Origin: an uncultured Muribaculaceae bacterium | GTDB lineage: Bacteria; Bacteroidota; Bacteroidia; Bacteroidales; Muribaculaceae | Reading direction: 5' to 3' | Assembly: GCA_910587185.1 (NCBI GenBank) | Contig: CAJULY010000029.1 | Span: 1-19,633 of the forward strand | Length of the DNA: 19,633 nt | In this document: positions 6,435 through 14,754 of the stretch, in pieces | Position numbering within the stretch: the stretch's first letter is position 1 | Layout of the letters: the number at the start of each line of letters is the position of its first letter | Position numbers and translations under genes: made by a program | The notes under the pieces: generated by a model | The model's database searches: none | Seen by the model: only the letters and a program-made list of their open reading frames with translations | What the model was told of the DNA's origin: nothing

Positions 6435-7643
6435 CTATTCTTCGATCCGTTTGCGCAGCCAGGGGAGAATCCACTCGAGCTTGAGATAGTGGCGGGGTGA
6501 GTCGCAATTGACAAGACGGAAAAATTCCGTTCGGTCGATTCCGGAGGGCAATGAGTCGAGATACTGACGCATGGCGGGATCGGCATATTTAGCATAGTGA
6601 TGATATTCAAAATTTTCCGGGACTCCGGCTTTGGCAAAAGCTTTTGCGATAATGTCGAAGTCGCGGTCCATGCCCCCTTCGGTACATATCACGGGGCGTG
6701 GCGCCAGTGCGGCCACAATGTCTGGAAAATCGAAAAGAGTGAGAAATTCAGGAATCAGGTGTTCGTCGCCATTGGGGAAAGGACGGTTGCCTTTAGCATC
6801 GGGTTTATTCATCACGAGGGCACGTTCACGGGTGCGGCAAAGGAAGTCGTTATATACGAAGGCATAGATGGAGTCATCGAGCGCTCCGAGCACCATCAAT
6901 GGTTCGGTCCCGAGCGAGAATCCGCTGGCTATGATGCGGTCAGGACGTATGAAAGGCTGCGTTTTCATCCAGTCGAGTATAACCTTGTCCTGCCAGGATG
7001 CAAGCCCGAGATAACTCCATCCGGTTTCGAGCAGGAAGCGTGATGATGTGGCGTAATCAGGATATCCGTTATCAGAGAGTTCGCCGCACGATGGATTATC
7101 CACGGCAACGGTCACTATGCCTTCGCGGACATAATGGAGAGCCATGGCCGCCTGTCGGGTGATGGAATCGGGCGCGCCTTCGAGGGTGTAGTTCCCGGCG
7201 CGTTCTCCCGCAAGCAATTCTTTAGTCTGTCCGAACCCCGGAATGCAGAGGGCAGCAGGGACGGGATGGGATTGATCGACTCCATCGGGAATGAGAAGAT
7301 AGAATGAGACTACGCTCGCGGGGAGAGGATATGATTCCCATTTTTCTATGCGATAGCCGTCGCGTTGAGCGCTGCATATCTTTTTCGGCTCGGCATCCTG
7401 ACTTTCAGGGTGACGCATCAGCCTTTTCATGGCCTGTTTAAGGCCTTTTTTCCATGAGGCGTATTGTTCGGGGGTGAAAGTCGTGTCGAATTCATGGATC
7501 GGTCTGCGGAATCGCATCAGATTTTCCGCCAATCCGCGGGTGCTGGTGGCGCGTCCGTCGGGGCGCGTCGCAGAAGTCGCGGCTGCCATCGGGATTACGG
7601 CTGTCAGGGTCAGAAATGCTGTGAGAAGAAGTTTTTTTATCAT
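6435..7643 (-). CDS. Exported alpha/beta hydrolase (esterase-like)
   Basis: A 402-aa protein that starts with a signal peptide (KKLLLTAFLTLTAVIPMAAA, about 3-22), so it should act in the periplasm or outside. The alpha/beta-hydrolase core runs from about 105 to 390. The oxyanion region is IPGFGQ (134-139); the nucleophile elbow is GFSLG with Ser243. An acid is likely among Asp326-Asp330 and the histidine may be His385, but these two are guesses. The layout resembles the dienelactone-hydrolase/Abhydrolase_7 type found in Bacteroidota. Substrate unknown; a carbohydrate or lipid ester is plausible. It is last in the minus-strand series, 35 bp after the M16 peptidase. Confidence 0.8.
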   Translation of the reverse strand: MIKKLLLTAFLTLTAVIPMAAATSATRPDGRATSTRGLAENLMRFRRPIHEFDTTFTPEQYASWKKGLKQAMKRLMRHPESQDAEPKKICSAQRDGYRIEKWESYPLPASVVSFYLLIPDGVDQSHPVPAALCIPGFGQTKELLAGERAGNYTLEGAPDSITRQAAMALHYVREGIVTVAVDNPSCGELSDNGYPDYATSSRFLLETGWSYLGLASWQDKVILDWMKTQPFIRPDRIIASGFSLGTEPLMVLGALDDSIYAFVYNDFLCRTRERALVMNKPDAKGNRPFPNGDEHLIPEFLTLFDFPDIVAALAPRPVICTEGGMDRDFDIIAKAFAKAGVPENFEYHHYAKYADPAMRQYLDSLPSGIDRTEFFRLVNCDSPRHYLKLEWILPWLRKRIEE

Positions 7644-7678
7644 GGTTCTCAGAGATGAAGAAAGTGTCAGTCTATTAG

Positions 7679-8920
7679 TCAGAGAGTGCGCGGGCGATAG
7701 ATCAGAGTGGCTGAACCCGAGGGCCTGAAAAGTCGGGAGGCAACCCGGCGTATGTCGGCGGGGGTGATCTGTCGGTAAAGAACGGTTTCAGAGTTGATGT
7801 CGCGTCCGGTCATTACGCTGCGCGCAAGTTGCGACGCGCGGTTCAGATAATTGATCTGAGAGAATGTGCGGTTGCTTTCGAAACGGTTCAGCGCACGCTG
7901 CAATTCATGTTCGGCAACGTCTTCAGATCGCAGACGGTCAAGTTGGCGCCATATCATCCGTTCGGCTTTTTCGAGCGAAGCGGGATCGTTTGAACGAAGC
8001 GCTCCGGCGAATCTGATGAATCCCTGTTCCTCGCTTCCCGAGATTCCGGCATCGGCAGCGGTGAAAATGTCGGATCCCATCACCAGATCGCGATTAAACC
8101 GGGCAGACTGCCCGGAGGCGAGAATGTCGGTGATGAGGTCAGCCACGCGGTAGTCGGGGTCATCGGCGGCGTCCATCAGCATCGCTATGGTGATGCGGGT
8201 CTGCGGGACGTCACATTCCACCGTCTCGCGGCGCGCCTCGGTTATCGGAGGTTCAGGAAGATTGATGCGCGGGGCTATGTCGCGCCGGGGAATATCGCCG
8301 TACCATTTTTCAGAAAGTTGCAGCACGCGGCTTTCATCCACGGGGCCGCTGACGGCAAGCACGGCATTGTTTGGGGCGTAGTGGCTGAAAAAGAAATCGC
8401 GCACATCGCGGAGGGTGACCTTGTCAATATGGGCGAGTTCCTTGCCTATAGTTGGCCAGCGGTAGGGATGGGTTGTGTAGAGGAGGCGCCGCAGACGATG
8501 AGCCATATCGCCGTATGGCCGGTTGAGGCATGTCTGCTTGAATTCCTCCATGACCACTTTCCGCTGAACCTCGAGGGACTCGGGAGTGAACGCAAGCGAG
8601 AGCATGCGGTCGCTTTCCACCCAGAAGGCTGTCTCGACATTGGCTGCCGGCACCACGGTATAGAAATTGGTGAAATCGTTTGAGGTCCATGCGTTGTCGG
8701 TTCCTCCGGCGGTTTCCACTGCTCCGTCGAAGTCAGGGACATTGACCGAACCTCCGAACATGAGATGCTCGAAGAGATGGGCCATTCCGGTCAACTCCGG
8801 CGATTCATCGCGTGCTCCGACGTTGTAGAGCGTGTCGAGGACAACGTGACAGGTGGAAGGATCGTAATTATGGACAATCCGGAGCCCGTTAGGGAGTGTG
8901 TGGATGCTGTATTCGATCAC
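7679..8920 (-). CDS. M16 family zinc metallopeptidase (insulinase/MPP-like)
   Basis: A 413-aa protein with the inverted zinc motif HLFEH (His48, Glu51, His52) and the downstream glutamate pair in VVMEEFKQ (Glu125-Glu126) that supplies the third ligand. The N-terminal catalytic domain covers about 1-215, and a second non-catalytic M16 domain covers about 215-413. This single-unit size is typical of M16B peptidases, which work as dimers. No signal peptide is seen, so a cytoplasmic site is likely. Translation starts at GTG (8920), overlapping the cyclophilin stop codon as GTGA, so expression is probably coupled to it. No M16 partner subunit lies nearby. Confidence 0.93.
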   Translation of the reverse strand: MIEYSIHTLPNGLRIVHNYDPSTCHVVLDTLYNVGARDESPELTGMAHLFEHLMFGGSVNVPDFDGAVETAGGTDNAWTSNDFTNFYTVVPAANVETAFWVESDRMLSLAFTPESLEVQRKVVMEEFKQTCLNRPYGDMAHRLRRLLYTTHPYRWPTIGKELAHIDKVTLRDVRDFFFSHYAPNNAVLAVSGPVDESRVLQLSEKWYGDIPRRDIAPRINLPEPPITEARRETVECDVPQTRITIAMLMDAADDPDYRVADLITDILASGQSARFNRDLVMGSDIFTAADAGISGSEEQGFIRFAGALRSNDPASLEKAERMIWRQLDRLRSEDVAEHELQRALNRFESNRTFSQINYLNRASQLARSVMTGRDINSETVLYRQITPADIRRVASRLFRPSGSATLIYRPRTL

Positions 8921-9618
8921 TGGCCGGCCTCTTCGAGAACTTTCATGGAGATAATCTTGATGTCTTCGACGGGACGGTTGTTTTCATCGACATCCGTTTT
9001 CTGGATTCTGTCAATGATGTCGTAACCCTTTTCTACCTGGCCGAACACGGTGTAGGAGGCATCCAGATGGGCCGCGCCGCCATTTGTGGTATATTCTTCG
9101 ATTATTTCCGGAGTGAACCCTTTCAGTCCGTCGCCTTTCTGGGCCTTCATGATTTTCATTTCCAGACGGTCGAGCTCGACGGGGGTGTATCTGCGGCCGG
9201 TCACGATGTAGAACTGTGATCCGCTTGATCTCCATTCAGGATTGGTCTCGTCACCTTCGCGTGCGGCCGCCAGAGCTCCTCGTTTGTGAAAATGACGGGG
9301 ATAGGTTATCTCGGCCGGAATCGTGTAGTCGGGACTGCCGGAGCCGAGCAGGGCGCCTTTTGCTGCGTTTCTTGAATCGGGGTCACCCGCCTGGACCATG
9401 AAGCGGTCAATGACGCGGTGAAACAGAAGACCGTCGTAATAACCCTCCCGGGCCAGCTTCACGAAGTTGGCCTGATGCTGAGGCGTGTCGCCGAAAAGAC
9501 GGAGCACAACGGTGCCTTCGGTCGTTTTCATCTCGACAAGAATGTCCCTATTCTGAGCGTATAATGCCGTCACTCCCGTCAGGATGACCGTGAGTAATGC
9601 AATAAATCTTCTTTTCAT
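8917..9618 (-). CDS. Exported cyclophilin-type peptidyl-prolyl cis-trans isomerase
   Basis: It speeds cis-trans isomerisation of X-Pro bonds during protein folding outside the cytoplasm. The 233-aa product begins with a signal peptide (MKRRFIALLTVILTGVTALYA, about 1-21). The cyclophilin fold follows: FHRVIDRFMVQAGDP (66-80, catalytic Arg68), SGSQFYIVTG (132-141) and LDASYTVFGQV (185-195). An insertion of about 40 charged residues (142-181) separates the last two motifs; such inserts occur in Bacteroidota homologues. It starts 2 bp after the upstream hypothetical gene and overlaps the M16 gene by 4 bp. Confidence 0.93.
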   Translation of the reverse strand: MKRRFIALLTVILTGVTALYAQNRDILVEMKTTEGTVVLRLFGDTPQHQANFVKLAREGYYDGLLFHRVIDRFMVQAGDPDSRNAAKGALLGSGSPDYTIPAEITYPRHFHKRGALAAAREGDETNPEWRSSGSQFYIVTGRRYTPVELDRLEMKIMKAQKGDGLKGFTPEIIEEYTTNGGAAHLDASYTVFGQVEKGYDIIDRIQKTDVDENNRPVEDIKIISMKVLEEAGQ

Positions 9619-9620
9619 GA

Positions 9621-9995
9621 TCAGATTATTCCTGCAGGATAGAGACGTTTGTAGATACGGCGGAAATTGTTGTCAGCGGCGGCAAGTTCGGAAGCCTTGT
9701 CCATATAGTCGGGACCCCAGATGTCGGTCAGGAGAGAGCCTATATAGACACGTTCGCGGTCTTTGTCGATGGCAGCTGAAATGAGCCGGTCGATTTCGGC
9801 GGAATATTTCCCGGCATCTATGGCATGCAGATAGCGTGCGGCCGACACGGAGAACTGACCGTGGGCATCGACTCTGATCATATTCTCTACGAGAGCCGGC
9901 ATCTGATCCTCTATTGTCTCTATGTTGTTTGCCATGAACTCGTATGTGAGCAGGCCGTCAGGATCATTGGAAATGGATTTGAGTATATCGTTCAT
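9621..9995 (-). CDS. Conserved-looking small protein of unknown function
   Basis: I do not recognise this 124-aa protein. It has no signal peptide, membrane segment or cysteine, and appears largely helical and acidic, with a basic aromatic end (NNFRRIYKRLYPAGII). Segments such as LTYEFMANNIETIEDQMPALVENMI and FSVSAARYLHAID could form helical hairpins of a repeat-like fold, which is speculation. That it is a real gene is supported by the ATGA overlap with yigZ upstream and the 2-bp gap to the cyclophilin gene downstream, both typical of coupled operon genes. Function cannot be assigned. Confidence 0.75.
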   Translation of the reverse strand: MNDILKSISNDPDGLLTYEFMANNIETIEDQMPALVENMIRVDAHGQFSVSAARYLHAIDAGKYSAEIDRLISAAIDKDRERVYIGSLLTDIWGPDYMDKASELAAADNNFRRIYKRLYPAGII

Positions 9996-10600
9996 TGGAG
10001 TGGATTGGTTTGTATTGAGGTTCCGTCTATTTCGGTTATGCGCCGCGTGAGTTCATCGATGCGGTCCGCGCGCATCTCAAGGGTCATGGTGCAGACATTG
10101 TCGAATTCTTGAGAGAGTATCGCGGCCCCTGAATCGCGCACCATGCGCATGACCGAATTCATTGACAGGTAGGGAAAAGTGAAACTGACCGAGTCAGTCT
10201 CGTAGGCTGTTTTTATTTCGGCTCCGTCAAGAGCCTGCCGAGCAGCCTCGCGGTAGGCTGCGATAAGGCCGGATGTTCCGAGTTTGATTCCTCCGAAATA
10301 GCGTACGACCGCTATGGCGACATTCGAGAGCTCTTTCGAGCGAATCTGTCCGAGGATGGGCTTTCCGGCCGTGCCGGAAGGTTCCCCATTGTCAGACCAC
10401 TGGAATTCTGAACTTTCCGCTCCGAGCATGTAGGCCCAGCAGACATGACGGGCGTCGTGATATTTCGAGGCAATCGAAGCGATCCAGTCCTTGGCTTCGG
10501 CAGCGGAACGAACCGGATGGGCGAAAGCGATGAAGCGGCTCATCTTTTCGCGGATGACCGCTTCACTGTCATTTGCTATGGTCCGGTATTCGCTTGACAT
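9992..10600 (-). CDS. yigZ: YigZ/IMPACT family protein (UPF0029)
   Basis: A 202-aa protein of standard size for the family. The N-terminal UPF0029 domain (about 1-125) shows KMSRFIAFAHPV, DARHVCWAYMLG, DNGEPSGTAGKPIL and VAVVRYFGGIKLGTSGL. The C-terminal DUF1949-like domain covers about 135-200. Eukaryotic IMPACT regulates Gcn2 kinase; the bacterial role is not settled, though nucleic-acid or ribosome binding has been proposed. It lies 21 bp after queA and overlaps the next gene by 4 bp. Confidence 0.94.
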   Translation of the reverse strand: MSSEYRTIANDSEAVIREKMSRFIAFAHPVRSAAEAKDWIASIASKYHDARHVCWAYMLGAESSEFQWSDNGEPSGTAGKPILGQIRSKELSNVAIAVVRYFGGIKLGTSGLIAAYREAARQALDGAEIKTAYETDSVSFTFPYLSMNSVMRMVRDSGAAILSQEFDNVCTMTLEMRADRIDELTRRITEIDGTSIQTNPLQ

Positions 10601-10621
10601 GACTTGGCCGAGGGAATTCTG

Positions 10622-11671
10622 TCAGACGATCAGCATTGCGTCGCCATAGGCGCCGAAGCGGTATTTTTCCTTGACGGCCACATTGTAGGCGTGCATGACG
10701 GTCTCATATCCTCCGAATGCAGCCACCATCATGAGCATGGTGGAGTAGGGGAGGTGGAAATTACTGAGCAGGGCGTCGGTCACGGTGAAATCGTAGGGCG
10801 GGAAGATGAACTTGTTGGTCCATCCGGAGTAGGTCTTCATGTGTCCGCCCATGCTTCCGGCGCTTGCTATGCCACGTAATACGGATGTTCCGATGGCGCA
10901 TACGCGGTGACCTGCGTCCTTGACTCCGTTGACGAGCTCGACAAGAGGCTCGTCCACTTCCATCTGCTCGGAATCCATGCGGTGCTTCGTGAGGTCTTCC
11001 ACATCGATCTCACGGAAGTTACCGAGGCCGCTGTGGACGGTCAGGAATGCCTGATGAATGCCTTTGATCTCAAGCCGTTTCATCAATTCGCGGCTGAAAT
11101 GGAGTCCGGCAGCCGGGGCAACGACGGCTCCTTCCTTCTCGGCATATATGGTCTGATAGCGTTCAATGTCAAGTTCCTCGGGCTCACGCATTATATAGTG
11201 GGGAAGCGGGGACTGTCCGAGGCTGAACAGCTCTTTCTTGAATTCGTCATGAGGACCGTCATAGAGGAAACGCAGGGTGCGCCCGCGGGAAGTGGTGTTG
11301 TCGATGACTTCCGCCACCATCGATTCATCTTTGCCGAAATAGAGCTTGTTCCCTATCCTGATCTTGCGGGCCGGCTCCACGAGGACGTCCCATAGCTTGT
11401 TTTCAGCGTTAAGCTCACGAAGGAGGAAAACTTCGATCTTCGCTCCGGTCTTTTCCTTGTAACCATAGAGCCGGGCGGGGAAAACCTTGGTATCGTTGAA
11501 TACCATCACGTCTCCCTCGTCAAAATAATTTATTATTTCTCTGAACACCTTGTGTTCGATTTCGCCCGTTTTGCGATGGATGACCATCATTCGCGATTCA
11601 TCGCGCTGAGGCACGGGGTGTTGAGCGATCAGCTCTTCGGGGAGATGAAACTTGAATTGGGATAATTTCAT
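10622..11671 (-). CDS. queA: S-adenosylmethionine:tRNA ribosyltransferase-isomerase QueA
   Basis: QueA transfers and isomerises the ribose of S-adenosylmethionine onto 7-aminomethyl-7-deazaguanine in tRNA, forming epoxyqueuosine at wobble position 34 of GUN-anticodon tRNAs. The 349-aa length is standard. Family segments include FKFHLPEELIAQHPVPQRDESR at the N terminus, VFNDTKVFPARLYG (57-70), EGAVVAPAAGLHFS and VHSGLGNFREIDVEDLTKH. The end carries the typical DALLSNFHLPYSTMLMMVAAFGG and RFGAYGDAMLI segments. It sits 10 bp after truB, linking two tRNA-modification genes. Confidence 0.97.
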   Translation of the reverse strand: MKLSQFKFHLPEELIAQHPVPQRDESRMMVIHRKTGEIEHKVFREIINYFDEGDVMVFNDTKVFPARLYGYKEKTGAKIEVFLLRELNAENKLWDVLVEPARKIRIGNKLYFGKDESMVAEVIDNTTSRGRTLRFLYDGPHDEFKKELFSLGQSPLPHYIMREPEELDIERYQTIYAEKEGAVVAPAAGLHFSRELMKRLEIKGIHQAFLTVHSGLGNFREIDVEDLTKHRMDSEQMEVDEPLVELVNGVKDAGHRVCAIGTSVLRGIASAGSMGGHMKTYSGWTNKFIFPPYDFTVTDALLSNFHLPYSTMLMMVAAFGGYETVMHAYNVAVKEKYRFGAYGDAMLIV

Positions 11672-11681
11672 TTGTGTTCTA

Positions 11682-12434
11682 TTACAATAGCGTGAAGTTA
11701 CAATTTTTTAGCTTTTCAGGAACCAGCGCCTCATCTGCCGGCCGCTCTATCGGGACAATACGGAGGAATTCCGTCAGTTGATCGGGGGTGAGACAGTCGG
11801 CTATCGCGGCGTCTCCGACTCTTGTGCGCCGCAGCGCGGTCAGATGTCCTCCGGATTCCAGAGCGCTGCCGATGTCTCGCGCCAGCGCGCGTATATAGGT
11901 GCCTTTGCTGCACACAACCCTTACGGTTATGCTTTCAGGCGAAAAGTCGAGAAGTTCGAGCGTGTCTATGACAAGAACTTTCGGAGCGAGATCGGCGACT
12001 TTTCCTTTACGGGCCATATCGTAGGCTCTGCGGCCGTCGATCTTGCATGCGGAATATTGAGGGGGTACCTGCTCGATGCGGCCTGTGAAACGAGACAGAA
12101 CCTCTTCGACTTTCTCGCGGGTAATGTGGGCTGTAGGATAAGTGGCGTCTATTTCCGTCTCGAGGTCGAACGACGGGGTGGTGGCTCCGAGGGCAATCGT
12201 GGCCACATACTCCTTTACCCCCTGCTGGAGGGTCTCGATCAGCTTGGTGGAGCGGCCTGTCACAACTATCATCACTCCGGTTGCCAGAGGGTCGAGGGTG
12301 CCGGCATGGCCCACTTTCATTTTTTTCAGAGCGTAGCGGCGGGTGAGCATTCCGCGCACGCGTTTGACCACGTCAAACGATGTCCAGCCCAGAGGCTTGT
12401 CGATGTATAGGGTTTCTCCTGTAAGAAAATCCAT
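11682..12434 (-). CDS. truB: tRNA pseudouridine(55) synthase TruB
   Basis: TruB makes pseudouridine 55 in the T-loop of tRNAs. The 250-aa product begins with YIDKPLGWTSFDVVKRVRG and has the catalytic motif GHAGTLDPLATGVM with Asp48, the same residue number as the E. coli enzyme. Other family segments are PPQYSACKIDGRRAYDMARKG and the RVVCSKGTYIRALARDIG motif. The C terminus is short (ends near 250, no clear PUA domain), as is usual in Bacteroidota. It lies 28 bp after uppP and 10 bp before queA. Confidence 0.97.
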   Translation of the reverse strand: MDFLTGETLYIDKPLGWTSFDVVKRVRGMLTRRYALKKMKVGHAGTLDPLATGVMIVVTGRSTKLIETLQQGVKEYVATIALGATTPSFDLETEIDATYPTAHITREKVEEVLSRFTGRIEQVPPQYSACKIDGRRAYDMARKGKVADLAPKVLVIDTLELLDFSPESITVRVVCSKGTYIRALARDIGSALESGGHLTALRRTRVGDAAIADCLTPDQLTEFLRIVPIERPADEALVPEKLKNCNFTLL

Positions 12435-12462
12435 TAAAAAACGTCGTTGATGGCGGATGGGA

Positions 12463-13296
12463 TTAGCAGAAAATGCAAAGCAGACCTACGATGGCGCAAT
12501 AAACGGCGAACCAGACGAGTTTTCCGCGTTTGACGAGATTGATCATCCATTTGCAGGCGAAACATCCGACAACGAATGCCGCGATGAATCCGACAAGCAG
12601 AGGCAGAAGGCCTATTGCGTTGGCGGCAGAAGTGCCGTCCAGGATATGCACGCAGTCAAGGAGCGCCTGGCCGAGGATGGGTATGATGACCATGAAGAAT
12701 GAGAACTGCGCAATGTCGGCGCGGCGGTCGCCGAGCAGAAGTCCGGTGGCGATCGTGGAGCCGGAACGGCTGAGGCCGGGGAGAGTGGCGAGAGCCTGGG
12801 CGCATCCGATAATGAAGGCGTCGCGATAGGTTATGGGGTGTTCTTTCGGAAGAATAGTCGCTGCGCTGTCGGCACCGTGGCCCTTGCGACCGCGGAAATA
12901 ATAGGCGAAAGCGAGGAGCAACGCCGTTATGAGCAGACAGATTCCAACCGTGGAGAGTGATCCTCCGAAGAAGTTGTCGATAGTGTCCTTGAAACAGAGG
13001 CCGATAATCGCTATCGGAATACAGGATACAAGTATTTTCAGGACATACACCGTGTTCTCGTCACGCCTGAAAGTGAAGAACGAGGTGCAGAGCGGCACGA
13101 ATTCGCGCCAGAGAACCACGATTGTGCTTAAAACAGTGGCAACATGCAATGCTACGATCATTTCAAGCGCTTCCGCTCCTTCGAGATCCATACCCAGAAG
13201 GCTGCGCATTATTTCAAGATGTCCGCTCGAGCTGATGGGCAGATATTCGGAAAGTCCTTGTACAATGCCCAGAATGAGGGCGTCTAACCAGTCCAT
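12463..13296 (-). CDS. uppP: Undecaprenyl-diphosphatase UppP (BacA)
   Basis: An inner-membrane phosphatase that turns undecaprenyl diphosphate back into the monophosphate carrier for peptidoglycan and surface polysaccharides; its overproduction gives bacitracin resistance in other species. The 277-aa protein is hydrophobic, with about eight membrane segments. Both signatures are present: QGLSEYLPISSSGH (13-26, Glu17, His26) and LPGLSRSGST (172-181, Arg177). It lies 44 bp after the DUF3098 gene and 28 bp before truB. Confidence 0.97.
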   Translation of the reverse strand: MDWLDALILGIVQGLSEYLPISSSGHLEIMRSLLGMDLEGAEALEMIVALHVATVLSTIVVLWREFVPLCTSFFTFRRDENTVYVLKILVSCIPIAIIGLCFKDTIDNFFGGSLSTVGICLLITALLLAFAYYFRGRKGHGADSAATILPKEHPITYRDAFIIGCAQALATLPGLSRSGSTIATGLLLGDRRADIAQFSFFMVIIPILGQALLDCVHILDGTSAANAIGLLPLLVGFIAAFVVGCFACKWMINLVKRGKLVWFAVYCAIVGLLCIFC

Positions 13297-13340
13297 TTTC
13301 TATGTAAGTGTTTTCTGATTGTCTGTTTGGGGAAATTGTC

Positions 13341-13637
13341 TCACTTTTTCTTGCAAGGCCACATTATGCCAACGCCCATGAATATGAAGCCGAGGAACGC
13401 TATATTGGGACCTATCACGATTCTTCTGGTTGAGAAAATTTCAGGGTTGAACTGGGTAGGATCGGCCGAAGCTCCTCCCGAAGTCAGGGCGAAGCCGATT
13501 ACTATCATCAGGGCGGCTATTGCCATGAGGATGAAGTTCTTTTTTACCAGGGGAAGCTGCGAATGGTCTTCGCGCCGGATAGCGGAATCCGTGCCTGAGG
13601 CGGGATCGGCGGTATTTTTCGTCGGAGTTTTTGCCAT
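13341..13637 (-). CDS. DUF3098 family membrane protein
   Basis: A 98-aa protein with a hydrophilic N terminus and two membrane segments (about 33-53 and 76-93). They flank the recognisable DUF3098 stretch SGGASADPTQFNPEIFSTRR. The family is confined to Bacteroidota and its function is not known. The ATG at 13637 is preferred over one at 13706 because the added residues would be a basic stretch not expected in the family. Its place between ftsX and uppP is conserved in Bacteroidales, hinting at an envelope or division role, which is inference. The 138-bp gap to ftsX holds no clear promoter. Confidence 0.88.
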   Translation of the reverse strand: MAKTPTKNTADPASGTDSAIRREDHSQLPLVKKNFILMAIAALMIVIGFALTSGGASADPTQFNPEIFSTRRIVIGPNIAFLGFIFMGVGIMWPCKKK

Positions 13638-13775
13638 TTTTAGAAGTCTGTCTTTTTTGCGGGCGTCAGCCGTTTTCACAGGGTAGAGCCGGTTTCTCCC
13701 CGACATTCCCCGGCCAACGGAGGCCCTCTGTTAATATATTATATATCGTAAATGTTCGGATTCAGTTCATTTTCG

Positions 13776-14642
13776 TCAGTTGAAAATTTCGTCATAGCTT
13801 CGGTGGATGTATTTCATAGCCGCGATATGCGCGGTCAGCGCACACAGGACCACTCCAACAATCACTATGAAAGCGACCGTTACCGCAACGGCCCAGCCGC
13901 TTATTATATGGGGTACCACCGGGTCGATAGCGCCGGCGTAAAATACGAGCGCGGTCAGCGCGGCAGCTGCTATGATTGCCGCAAGAAGGCCGTTGAGCGC
14001 GGCACGCCTGACATAAGGCGCGACTATGTAGCGGGCCGTAGCTCCGACGTATTGCTGGGTGTGGATGATAAAGCGCTGTGAATGAATCTGGAGCTTTACG
14101 GTGTTGGAGATGAGCACCACGGAGATTATCAGCAATGCTATCCCCACCATCAGGAGAAGCAGGAAGACGGAGCTTACCGAATGGTTTATCTCGGCGGCGA
14201 TGTCGGCCTGAAGCTGAATGTGATCGACACAGCTTATCCTGTCGAGTTCAGCCGCGATTTTTCTGAGACTGTCAGGCTTGGCCCATTCAGGTTTGACAGT
14301 CACATCGTATTCCGGAAGAAAGGGGTTTATGTCGATAAGCTCTTCGGGACCCATAAGTTCCTCCCAGCGTTTGAGAACCTCTTCGGCGGTGCGTGTGGTT
14401 ATTTCGCTGACATAGGGGGCATTGTTGAGGGCAGTGCGCACGCTGTCGAGAGATTTTTGTCCGAAAGAGGGATTGACGACGGCTACGAATCCAACATTGG
14501 AGCGCACAAGCCGTCCGGCCTGATGTGTGCCTATGCCGAGAATAACCGTTATCCCCATGACAAGCAACACCATGGCGACGCTTATGATCGTAATAAGCCG
14601 CGATCCGTCGAAATGCCTGCGATGTCTGGAACTGCCTTTCAT
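13776..14642 (-). CDS. ftsX: Cell division protein FtsX
   Basis: FtsX is the membrane partner of the ATPase FtsE; the complex activates peptidoglycan hydrolases at the division septum. The 288-aa protein has the expected topology: a basic cytoplasmic start, TM1 at about 17-38, an extracytoplasmic domain at about 40-157 with NPFLPEYDVTVKP (106-118), then TM2 (158-179), TM3 (215-237) and TM4 (248-272). The cytoplasmic segment NTVKLQIHSQR...QQYVGAT is a strong family marker. ftsE is not adjacent, as is usual in Bacteroidota. A consensus promoter sits directly upstream, making ftsX first in the long minus-strand series. Confidence 0.95.
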   Translation of the reverse strand: MKGSSRHRRHFDGSRLITIISVAMVLLVMGITVILGIGTHQAGRLVRSNVGFVAVVNPSFGQKSLDSVRTALNNAPYVSEITTRTAEEVLKRWEELMGPEELIDINPFLPEYDVTVKPEWAKPDSLRKIAAELDRISCVDHIQLQADIAAEINHSVSSVFLLLLMVGIALLIISVVLISNTVKLQIHSQRFIIHTQQYVGATARYIVAPYVRRAALNGLLAAIIAAAALTALVFYAGAIDPVVPHIISGWAVAVTVAFIVIVGVVLCALTAHIAAMKYIHRSYDEIFN

Positions 14643-14667
14643 TAGCGCTATTATCCGAAATTTCGTG

Positions 14668-14698
14668 CAAAGTTAATACATTTTGTCCCCTGTGTCAA
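14668..14698 (-). promoter_or_regulatory. Promoter of the ftsX-led gene series
   Basis: On the minus strand, TTG (14698-14696), exactly 20 bp, then TAACTTTG (14675-14668): a full Bacteroidota consensus. Transcription would start near 14662, about 20 nt before the ftsX ATG. No equally good promoter was seen in the gaps further down to 6435. Confidence 0.78.
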
Positions 14699-14719
14699 GA
14701 GTTATTGCATGAAAATTCG

Positions 14720-14745
14720 AAAAAACAGCTATGCCCGACAGTTGT
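14720..14745 (-). terminator. Weak candidate terminator after the phosphodiesterase gene
   Basis: On the minus strand ACAACTGT (14745-14738) can pair with ATAGCTGT (14732-14725) with one A-C mismatch and one G-U pair, followed by five further T bases (14724-14720). It begins 10 bp after the stop codon and would separate this unit from the ftsX promoter. The stem is weak. Confidence 0.35.
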
Positions 14746-14754
14746 ACCGGTGGC

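Noticed and set aside
11778..12410. 210-codon open frame on the plus strand opposite truB.
   Set aside because: Antisense shadow of an intact truB with all motifs; no promoter or family similarity.
13638..13706. Longer DUF3098 start at 13706.
   Set aside because: It adds 23 mainly basic residues not expected in the family; the ATG at 13637 gives the normal length.
13638..13775. Promoter or structured RNA in the ftsX-DUF3098 gap.
   Set aside because: No TAnnTTTG box on the minus strand and only short, imperfect GC-rich inverted repeats were seen.
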